Source: Paracoccus albicereus (GTDB lineage: Bacteria > Pseudomonadota > Alphaproteobacteria > Rhodobacterales > Rhodobacteraceae). Taken from it: 64,000 nt of DNA. How positions within the stretch are numbered: position 1 is the first letter of the stretch; each line of letters opens with the position of its first letter. The notes under the pieces were generated by a model. It saw only the letters and a list, made by a program, of their open reading frames with translations. It did no database searches and was not told the origin of the DNA. Position numbers and translations under genes: made by a program. Shown one piece after another: positions 51,545 to 59,924 of this stretch. The DNA is taken from positions 310,001 to 374,000 of the forward strand of contig NZ_JAKZEU010000002.1 of the NCBI RefSeq assembly GCF_024359525.1, read 5' to 3'.

Positions 51545-53167
51545 ATGAAACCGATCTTCTCGCGCCAACTCGTGACGGCCTCGGCGCTCGCCATCGCGAT
51601 GGGCCTTGGCTACGCCGGCGCGCAGCAGAGCCCGACCCCCGCCGATCCGATGCCGCAGGGTCAGACGCAGGACCAGAGCCAGAACGCAGACGACAATCCG
51701 GGCGAACTGTCGCCCGAGGCGCAGCAAGAGGCGCGGCAGGCCGCGAACAACAACCAGCCGCTCAGCGCCGAGACGCCCGTTTCGCCGGGAATGCCTGACA
51801 GCTTCGCGACGCTGGTCGAAAAGGTCGCGCCTGCCGTCGTCAACATCACCACGACCTCGGTCGTCTCTCGGCCCGCATCGCAGGACGGCGGGCCCAGCTT
51901 CCCCGAAGGAAGTCCCTTCTCGGACCTGTTCCGGGATTTCGGATTTGGGCCGCAGGGACCGGAGGGGGGCCCCCGTGCCCCGATGGGTCCGCAGCGGTCT
52001 AACGCCCTCGGCTCGGGCTTCGTGATTTCGGCCGAAGGCTTCATCGTCACCAACAACCACGTCATCGACGGTGCTGACGAGATCGAGATCGAATTCTATT
52101 CGGGTGAACGCCTGCCGGCCGAGGTGATCGGGACCGATCCGAACACCGACATCGCCGTGCTCAAGGTCGACAGCCCCGATCCGCTGCCCTTCGTGGAATT
52201 CGGCGATTCCGACAGTGCCCGTGTGGGGGACTGGGTTCTCGCACTCGGCAACCCGCTGGGGCAGGGCTTCTCGGCCTCGACCGGCATCGTATCGGCCCGC
52301 AATCGCGAGCTTTCGGGCACCTATGATGATTATCTGCAGACCGATGCGGCGATCAACCGCGGCAACTCGGGCGGCCCGCTCTTCGACATGAATGGCCGCG
52401 TCGTCGGCGTGAACACCGCGATCCTGTCGCCCAGCGGCGGCAGCATCGGGATCGGCTTCTCGATGGCCTCGAACGTCGTCTCGAGCGTGGTCGATCAGTT
52501 GCGCGAATACGGTGAAACCCGGCGCGGCTGGCTGGGCGTCAAGATCCAGGACGTGACGCCGGACATGGCCGAAGCCATGGGCCTTGCCGCCGAGAACGGC
52601 GCGATGGTCACGGATGTGCCCGAAGGTCCCGCTCGGGATGCCGGGATGGAAGCCGGCGACGTGATCACCAGCTTCGATGGTGGTGAGGTCGAGGACACGC
52701 GCTCGCTGGTGCGCCGAGTGGCCGATGCCCCTGCGGGCGAAGCCGTCGAGGTCATCGTCCAGCGCAACGGCGAACCGATGACGCTGAGCGTGACGCTGGG
52801 TCGCCGCGAGTTGGCCGAGGGGAACGGCACTGCCAGCGTCGGCTCGTCGGAAGACCCAGAGACCCAGTCGAACGTGCTCGGGATGCAGCTTTCCCCGCTG
52901 AGCCCCGAACTGGCGGCGGAACTGGGCGTCAGTCGCGACATGCAGGGTCTGGTCGTCCAAGCTGTCGATCCCGAAGGTGACGCCGCCGAAAAGGGCATTG
53001 CCGCCGGTGACATCATCACCGAGGCCGGCCAGCAGCCGGTGACGTCGATGAGCGACATGGAAGACCGAATCTCTGAAGCCCGCGACGCAGGCCGCAAGTC
53101 GATCCTGGTGCTGATCCGCCGTGCCGGCGAACCGCGTTTCGTCGCCCTTCCGATCGCTGAAAGCTGA
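51545..53167 (+). CDS. degP: DegP/HtrA-family periplasmic serine protease
   Basis: 540-residue envelope quality-control protease. Signal peptide (MKPIFSRQLVTASALAIAMG then LGYAGA), a Gln/Pro/Asp-rich linker, then the trypsin-like domain with the triad His172 (VTNNHVIDG), Asp202 (NTDIAVLKV) and Ser275 (GNSGGPLFD). Two PDZ domains follow (RRGWLGVKIQDVTPDMAEAM; NVLGMQLSPLSPELAAELGV). Start chosen at the ATG giving a clean signal peptide. Adjacent to hflKC, a common pairing. Confidence 0.95.
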   Translation: MKPIFSRQLVTASALAIAMGLGYAGAQQSPTPADPMPQGQTQDQSQNADDNPGELSPEAQQEARQAANNNQPLSAETPVSPGMPDSFATLVEKVAPAVVNITTTSVVSRPASQDGGPSFPEGSPFSDLFRDFGFGPQGPEGGPRAPMGPQRSNALGSGFVISAEGFIVTNNHVIDGADEIEIEFYSGERLPAEVIGTDPNTDIAVLKVDSPDPLPFVEFGDSDSARVGDWVLALGNPLGQGFSASTGIVSARNRELSGTYDDYLQTDAAINRGNSGGPLFDMNGRVVGVNTAILSPSGGSIGIGFSMASNVVSSVVDQLREYGETRRGWLGVKIQDVTPDMAEAMGLAAENGAMVTDVPEGPARDAGMEAGDVITSFDGGEVEDTRSLVRRVADAPAGEAVEVIVQRNGEPMTLSVTLGRRELAEGNGTASVGSSEDPETQSNVLGMQLSPLSPELAAELGVSRDMQGLVVQAVDPEGDAAEKGIAAGDIITEAGQQPVTSMSDMEDRISEARDAGRKSILVLIRRAGEPRFVALPIAES

Positions 53168-53180
53168 TCCGACGCGGTAA

Positions 53181-53597
<417 letters not shown>

Positions 53598-53612
53598 CGT
53601 TCGGCCCCGGAC

Positions 53613-54248
53613 CTAGACGACCGGAATCGTTCCGTTCAAGGCCGCGGCAGACTGATCGCCGACCATGCGCGAGACGTAGTCGCGGAACGAACGCTTCGAC
53701 AGTTCGAGCGGCTCTTCGGTCGGAACCCATCCCTGCAGGTGATCGTCAGCGGCCATGCGCGCCAACCCATAGACAAAGGCGCGTGCGGCGAGCATCAGGA
53801 CGTCGATATCAGCGTCCCTGCTGATCCGGCCGCTGTCGCGCGCCCGTTCGATCAGTCCCAGAACCAGCCGCCGGATCGACTCGGCATAGCGGGACAGGCG
53901 GGGTTCGTTGTCGAGGTCTATATAGCGACGATCGTAGATGACCCTGAAGGCCGCCAGATCGTCGAACGCCCAGTCCAGATAAGCCTCACCCAAGGCGGTG
54001 ATCTGCGCGACCGGATCATCCACGGGGGCGCTGGTAATGCGACGGGTCGTCCAGTCGATCATCTTGATCAGCGCGACCTCGGCCACCGCGATCATCAATT
54101 CATGCTCGTCTTCGACGATGTCGCGCGCGATATCCAGTTCCAGCCCGGCTGAATCCGCGATCTGTGCCAGACTGGGCAGGCTCGCGCCATTGGCGCGCCC
54201 GTCGGTCAGGCGGACCAGAGCGGCGGTCAGCTTGTCGTGGTTCGGCAT
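53613..54248 (-). CDS. TetR family transcriptional regulator
   Basis: About 211 residues. N-terminal helix-turn-helix: LTAALVRLTDGRANGASLPSLAQIADSAGLELDIARDIVE, with AQIADSAGLELDIARD as the recognition part. The C-terminal ligand domain (ALGEAYLDWAFDDLAAFRVIYD ... AARAFVYGLARMAAD) resembles the WHG-type TetR C-terminus. ATG 54248 has a GAGGATGTG SD; ATG 54272 (eight residues more) is possible. An inverted repeat just upstream may be its own operator. Confidence 0.85.
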   Translation of the reverse strand: MPNHDKLTAALVRLTDGRANGASLPSLAQIADSAGLELDIARDIVEDEHELMIAVAEVALIKMIDWTTRRITSAPVDDPVAQITALGEAYLDWAFDDLAAFRVIYDRRYIDLDNEPRLSRYAESIRRLVLGLIERARDSGRISRDADIDVLMLAARAFVYGLARMAADDHLQGWVPTEEPLELSKRSFRDYVSRMVGDQSAAALNGTIPVV

Positions 54249-54295
54249 CACATCCTCGATGGTGCGCGACATTCAGGCTCGCACCGCCATTACCG

Positions 54296-54324
54296 AACGA
54301 AACGCGGCTTCGTTTTTCAAGCCG
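54296..54324. promoter_or_regulatory. Overlapping inverted repeats upstream of tetR
   Basis: AACGAA-N7-TTCGTT (54296-54314) and CGGCTT-N8-AAGCCG (54305-54324) overlap about 25-50 bp upstream of the tetR start. Nineteen-bp dyads of this kind are typical TetR operators, so autorepression is plausible. The second dyad followed by TTTTT could instead act as a hairpin on the plus strand, although no plus-strand gene ends here. Confidence 0.45.
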
Positions 54325-54418
54325 TTTTTACGGAAGGGCTGCGATAATATACCGGGTCTTGTAAATGTATGGCCGGCCGGACACAGCCTCTGACCGCGAA
54401 TGGGCCAGAGGCATCAGG

Positions 54419-56239
54419 TCAGGCTTCGGCGCGGGCCTGGCGCTTGCGCTCGTGCGGGTCCAGATGACGCTTGCGCAGGCGAATGCTGCGCGGTGTGACC
54501 TCGACCAGTTCATCGTCGTCGATATAGGCGATCGCGGCCTCCAGGCTCAGGCGAACCGGCGGGGTCAGGCGAACCGCTTCGTCCGTGCCCGAGGCGCGGA
54601 CGTTCGTCAGCTTCTTGCCCTTGAGCGGGTTCACCTCGAGGTCGTTATCGCGCGAATGTTCGCCGATGATCATGCCCTCGTAGACCTGTTCCTGCGCGCC
54701 GATGAACAGCTTGCCGCGCTCTTCCAGGTTCCAGAGCGCGTAGGCGACCGAGACGCCGTTCTCCATGCTGATCAGAACGCCCTGGCGGCGACCCTGGATC
54801 GCCCCCTTGTAGGGTGCCCAGTCGTGGAAGATGCGGTTCAGAACGCCGTTGCCGCGCGTGTCTGTCATGAATTCGCCCTGATAACCGATCAGGCCGCGCG
54901 ACGGGACATGGGCGACGATACGCGTCTTGCCCGCACCTGCAGGCCGCATTTCGACCAGATCGCCCCGGCGGTTGCCGGTCAGCTTGTCGATGACGGTGCC
55001 GGAATATTCATCGTCGACATCGACGATGACTTCTTCGATCGGCTCCATCCGCTCGCCGCCTTCCTCGCGGAAGATCACACGGGGGCGGGAGATCGACAGC
55101 TCGAACCCTTCGCGGCGCATGTTCTCGATCAGCACGCCCATCTGCAATTCGCCGCGGCCAGACACAACAAAGGCCTCACCGCCGGGGGTGTCCTCGATGC
55201 GGATGGCGACATTGGATTCCGCCTCGCGCATCAGGCGCTCACGGATGACGCGGGACTGGACCTTCGAACCATCACGGCCCGCCAGAGGGCTGTCGTTGAT
55301 CCCGAACGTGACCGAGATCGTCGGCGGATCGATCGGCTGGGCATCAAGCGCGGTGTCCACTTCCGGCGCGCAGATCGTGTCGGCCACAGTCGCCTTGGCC
55401 ATCCCCGACAGCGTGACGATGTCGCCCGCGACTGCTTCATCGATTGGTGTCTGGTTCAGGCCGCGGAATGCCAGCACCTTGGTGATGCGGAACTGTTCCA
55501 CCCGCTCGCCGGTACGCGACAATGCCTTGACCGTGTCACCGGCCTTGGCGCGCCCTGCCTCGACCCGGCCGGTCAGCAGCCGTCCCAGGAACGGGTCGGC
55601 GGTCAGCGTCGTGGCGAGCATCTGGAATGGCTGGTCATCGCGCGACACCTGGGCAGGCGGTGCCACATGCCGCAGGATCAGGTCGAACAGCGCCGACAGG
55701 TCCTTGCGCGGTCCGTCGAGCTCCTCGTCTGCCCATCCACCGATTCCCGAGGCATAGACATGCGGGAAGTCCAGTTGTTCATCGCTGGCACCGAGGTTGG
55801 CAAACAGGTCGAACACGTCGTTCAGCGCCTGATCCGGTTCAGCCGCCGGTTTATCGACCTTGTTCAGCACGACGATCGGCTTCAGGCCAAGTGCGAGCGC
55901 CTTCGATGTCACGAATTTCGTTTGCGGCATCGGGCCTTCGGCGGCATCGACCAGCAGGCACACGCCATCGACCATCGACAAGATCCGCTCGACCTCTCCG
56001 CCGAAATCGGCGTGTCCGGGCGTATCGACGATGTTGATGCGCGTGCCTTTCCACTCGACCGAGGTGGCCTTGGCAAGGATGGTGATCCCGCGCTCACGTT
56101 CGATGTCGTTGTTGTCCATCGCGCGCTCGGCGACGGCCTGATTTTCGCGGAACGAACCAGACTGCTTCAGCAGCTGGTCGACGAGCGTCGTCTTGCCATG
56201 GTCAACATGGGCGATGATGGCGATGTTGCGGATATCCAT
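54419..56239 (-). CDS. typA: Translational GTPase TypA/BipA
   Basis: 606-residue ribosome-binding GTPase involved in 50S assembly and stress or cold adaptation. G1 [19 protein letters not shown] (about 10-28), [17 protein letters not shown]3 [17 protein letters not shown]4 [10 protein letters not shown], and the BipA C-terminal region with [20 protein letters not shown] and the C-terminal signature ([18 protein letters not shown]). Full length. The leader carries two strong hairpins, one of which holds the SD in its loop. Confidence 0.97.
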   Translation of the reverse strand: MDIRNIAIIAHVDHGKTTLVDQLLKQSGSFRENQAVAERAMDNNDIERERGITILAKATSVEWKGTRINIVDTPGHADFGGEVERILSMVDGVCLLVDAAEGPMPQTKFVTSKALALGLKPIVVLNKVDKPAAEPDQALNDVFDLFANLGASDEQLDFPHVYASGIGGWADEELDGPRKDLSALFDLILRHVAPPAQVSRDDQPFQMLATTLTADPFLGRLLTGRVEAGRAKAGDTVKALSRTGERVEQFRITKVLAFRGLNQTPIDEAVAGDIVTLSGMAKATVADTICAPEVDTALDAQPIDPPTISVTFGINDSPLAGRDGSKVQSRVIRERLMREAESNVAIRIEDTPGGEAFVVSGRGELQMGVLIENMRREGFELSISRPRVIFREEGGERMEPIEEVIVDVDDEYSGTVIDKLTGNRRGDLVEMRPAGAGKTRIVAHVPSRGLIGYQGEFMTDTRGNGVLNRIFHDWAPYKGAIQGRRQGVLISMENGVSVAYALWNLEERGKLFIGAQEQVYEGMIIGEHSRDNDLEVNPLKGKKLTNVRASGTDEAVRLTPPVRLSLEAAIAYIDDDELVEVTPRSIRLRKRHLDPHERKRQARAEA

Positions 56240-56242
56240 GGC

Positions 56243-56273
56243 GGCAGCCGTCCTGTCCTTCGGGTCGGCTGCC
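56243..56273 (-). promoter_or_regulatory. Leader hairpin enclosing the typA ribosome binding site
   Basis: On the minus strand GGCAGCCG and CGGCTGCC form a perfect 8-bp stem ending 3 nt before the typA ATG. The 15-nt loop contains GAAGGACAGGA, the only SD-like sequence. The structure could modulate initiation with temperature, salt or a bound factor. Confidence 0.5.
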
Positions 56274-56286
56274 CCCTAACGCAGCA

Positions 56287-56318
56287 GGGCCGGGATTGCC
56301 AGCGGCGAATCCCGGCCC
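56287..56318 (-). promoter_or_regulatory. Perfect 11-bp hairpin between micro-protein genes and typA
   Basis: GGGCCGGGATT and AATCCCGGCCC are perfect complements around a 10-nt loop. No U-run follows on the minus strand, so it is not a standard intrinsic terminator. It may protect the upstream micro-protein mRNA 3' end or be part of the typA leader. Confidence 0.5.
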
Positions 56319-56349
56319 GGTGATGCGCAACGCTAAGTCGCTGTGTCTG

Positions 56350-56418
56350 TCAGAGCACGAAGCCCACGATCGCCAGCACGATGACGACAAGACCGACGAG
56401 GTAGATGATGCTGTTCAT
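56350..56418 (-). CDS. 22-residue membrane micro-protein (twin A)
   Basis: Single-helix protein beginning MNSIIYLVGLVVIVLAIVG, with SD AAGGA six nt before the ATG. Nearly identical in its first ten residues to the neighbouring micro-protein, showing tandem duplication and conservation at the protein level. Function unknown; such short MNSIIY peptides occur in other alphaproteobacteria by recollection. Confidence 0.72.
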   Translation of the reverse strand: MNSIIYLVGLVVIVLAIVGFVL

Positions 56419-56448
56419 GACATTTCCTTCCGTTGAAAGCGGCTCGCG

Positions 56449-56523
56449 TCAGCGAAGGCCAAGGATGGACAGAATGAACAGGACGACGACGATCAGGCCG
56501 ACGATATAGATAATGGAGTTCAT
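56449..56523 (-). CDS. 24-residue membrane micro-protein (twin B)
   Basis: Begins MNSIIYIVGLIVVVLFILS and ends GLR, one transmembrane helix with a single basic C-terminal residue. SD AAAGGA eight nt before the ATG. Paralogue of twin A, 30 bp away on the same strand. The differences between the twins are mostly conservative hydrophobic swaps, which argues for selection on the peptide. Confidence 0.75.
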   Translation of the reverse strand: MNSIIYIVGLIVVVLFILSILGLR

Positions 56524-56630
56524 GAGGCGATCCTTTCCCGGTTCCGCGGGCTGCTGATTTCTGTCCAACGACTGACCCGCCGCATGGTTCCATCGCGTTG
56601 TCCGCATTGCCTATTTTTCCAGTGGCCCGG

Positions 56631-57413
56631 TCAGGACGCAGCTTCCCCGGTGCCGTCGCGACGTTCTTCCGCCAACCAGCCCAGGCCGTCCGAAGTCATG
56701 CCGGTGGGATTGTACTCGGCGCTGATCCAGCCCCGATAGTCTGACGCACGCACTGCTTGAAAAAAGCCCGGAAAGTCGATCGGACCAGGTCCGGGTTCGG
56801 CGCGCGCCGGAAACGAACCGATCTGGATATGGCGGATCAAGGGACGGTGTGCAGCGAAGGTCGACAGAACGTCACCGGTGATAGCGTGGGCATGGAACGT
56901 GTCGAACTGCAACGACAGGTTTTGCGCCCCCACCTGATCGATGATGCCCGCGGCCTGGTCATAGTCACACAGAAAATAGCCCGGCATCGTGTCGCGGTTG
57001 ATCGGCTCGATCGTCAGGCTCGCATGCGGCGCGCGGGCTGTCGCCCAACGCAGATTCTCGATCATACAGTCGCGGGCCGCGTCGCCTTCGGCCCGCCCCG
57101 CCATGATGTGGATATGGCGAACGCGCAGTGCCTCGGCCACGCGCAGGCTGCGGTCGAAATCGCGGCGAAAGCGTTCGATCCGGTCGGGTTCTGCCGCAAA
57201 GCCCCGAGGTCCGCCGGCCCAGTTGGGCGGCGGGCAGTTGATCAGCACCACATCGGTCCCTGCGGTCAGCGCGGCCCGACTGATATCCTTGACCGTCAGA
57301 TCGTAGGGAAACAGAATTTCGACCCCGTCGAACCCGGCGCGCTTGGCGGCCGAGAAACGCTGCAACATCGGCATTTCCGTGAAGAGCAGCGTCACGTTCG
57401 CGCAGAACCGCAT
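56631..57413 (-). CDS. Hydroxypyruvate isomerase-like TIM-barrel protein
   Basis: 260 residues of the xylose-isomerase-like AP-endonuclease-2 fold, Hyi/OtnI group. Signatures: MRFCANVTLLFTEMPMLQRF, AGFDGVEILFPYD with catalytic Glu near residue 32, LTIEPINRDTMPGYFL with Glu near 135, LSLQFDTFHA, IRHIQIGSFPARAEPG and ISAEYNP. Likely interconverts hydroxypyruvate or a related keto-aldose. Abuts the DUF1285 gene upstream, so co-transcribed. Confidence 0.88.
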   Translation of the reverse strand: MRFCANVTLLFTEMPMLQRFSAAKRAGFDGVEILFPYDLTVKDISRAALTAGTDVVLINCPPPNWAGGPRGFAAEPDRIERFRRDFDRSLRVAEALRVRHIHIMAGRAEGDAARDCMIENLRWATARAPHASLTIEPINRDTMPGYFLCDYDQAAGIIDQVGAQNLSLQFDTFHAHAITGDVLSTFAAHRPLIRHIQIGSFPARAEPGPGPIDFPGFFQAVRASDYRGWISAEYNPTGMTSDGLGWLAEERRDGTGEAAS

Positions 57414-57968
57414 CTACGTCTCCAGCGCGAAGAAGCGCCCGCCGGAAACAACACCCATCCGTCCATCGGGGCCCGCCTCGGCACGTTCCGCCAATCGATA
57501 GAACGTCTTGCGGTCGATCAGCGCCTCCATCCCGCCGCGAACATGGACGTAGGGACGCGGCTCTCCGTCCTTGCCGGTGGCGACGCGGATCGCATGGTCG
57601 GGGCCGGCGATCACGGTGTCGCCGACATTGGTGCTGAAGGTGATCGCGTCATCGGCGAAATCAGCGTCGATGGCCAGAAACGGCGCATCCTCGACCCGGA
57701 TGCCGACCTTCTCCACCGGCGTGACCAGGTAATGCCGGTCGCCTTCACGCTTCAGGATGGTCGAGAACAGCCGGACCATCGCCGGGCGGCCGATCGGCGT
57801 GCCTTCATGCCACCAACTGCCATCGGCCCGGATCTCCAGATCCATCTCGCCGCAATAGGGAGGATTCCACTGATCGACCGGCGGCAATCCGCCCGCCTTG
57901 CGTCCAGCCTGTGCCGCCATTTCGGCCAGACCTGCCGCACTCACGCTATTGTCAGTCCCGTCTGCCAT
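57414..57968 (-). CDS. DUF1285 family protein
   Basis: 184 residues. Core PPVDQWNPPYCGEMDLEIRA, DGSWWHEGTPIGRPAMVRLF, STILKREGDRHYLVTPVEKV and GIRVEDAPFLAIDAD is the conserved DUF1285 pattern; the fold is soluble and beta-rich with no proven role. First gene of a two-gene minus-strand unit, divergent from moxR with a 63-bp shared promoter region. ATG preferred over an in-frame TTG 24 bp upstream. Confidence 0.9.
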   Translation of the reverse strand: MADGTDNSVSAAGLAEMAAQAGRKAGGLPPVDQWNPPYCGEMDLEIRADGSWWHEGTPIGRPAMVRLFSTILKREGDRHYLVTPVEKVGIRVEDAPFLAIDADFADDAITFSTNVGDTVIAGPDHAIRVATGKDGEPRPYVHVRGGMEALIDRKTFYRLAERAEAGPDGRMGVVSGGRFFALET

Positions 57969-58031
57969 TCGCTGTGGTCGCCCTGCCTGCAAGCCCCTAT
58001 GGTGACATCAGGGCAGATGAGAGGCAATGTC

Positions 58032-59035
<1,004 letters not shown>

Positions 59036-59039
<4 letters not shown>

Positions 59040-59920
59040 TGGCAAGCCCGGCCGACCTCCGCACCCGTGCCCAATCCGCGGCCGCGGCGCTGCCCGCGCT
59101 GGTCTTGTCAGCCGAACGCCTGGCAGCGATGATCGCGCCTGGCGCGCACGGCCTGCGTCGTGGTGGGGCTGGCGAGGATTTCTGGCAGTATCGCCCGGCC
59201 GGACAGGGTGATACGGCGCGGTCCATCGACTGGCGCCGCTCGGCCCGGTCGGACCAGCAGTTTGTCCGCGACCGCGAGGCGCAGACCGCGCAGGCGGTTC
59301 AGATCTGGGTCAGCGCCGGGCGCGGCATGGATTTCGCCGGATCGGGTAGCGGTCCGCGCGACGAACGTCCGACCAAGCGCGAACGGGCGCAGGTCCTCGG
59401 CCTCGCGCTCGCCATGCTTCTGCTTCGCGGGGGCGAAAAGGTGGCGCTGGCGGGGTCGCCGCCGCGCGCTGGACGGGTTCAGGGCGACCGGATCGCAGAG
59501 GCACTGGCCCTGCAGCCGCTGGTCGAGGATGACGACGATATCCCGCCCGCGCAGTCGCTGCGCCCCAACCAGCGGGTGATCCTGCTGGGCGATTTTCTGG
59601 GCGACGTCGACCCACTGACGGACTACATCGCCCAAGCCGCGGCCATGGGTGTTCGCGGCGCCGCGCTGCAGGTGCTTGACCCCGATGAAGAAGTATTCCC
59701 CTTCGCCGGGGCGGTTCTGTTTCAGTCGGCGACCGGCAGAATGCGGCACGACACCCGCGATGCCGGTGGTCTGCGTGACGCCTATCTGTCGCGTCTTGCT
59801 GAACGCCGCGCGCTGCTGACCGACACGGCCCGCGCCGCAGGTTGGCATTTCGGTACCCATGACACGGCCACACCGCCGGCCTCGGCGCTGATGTGGCTCT
59901 ACCGGATGCTGGAGGGCTAG
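59036..59920 (+). CDS. DUF58 domain-containing protein
   Basis: 294 residues, ATG inside the moxR stop (ATGA). The DUF58 signature RPAGQGDTARSIDWRRSARS (about 57-76) is followed by LFVRDREA-type QFVRDREAQTAQAVQIWVS and a VWA-like alpha/beta region (RVILLGDFLGDVDPLTDYI). Typical partner of MoxR, possibly a substrate adaptor at the membrane. No transmembrane helices are evident, unlike many DUF58 proteins. Confidence 0.92.
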
Positions 59921-59924
59921 GGCG

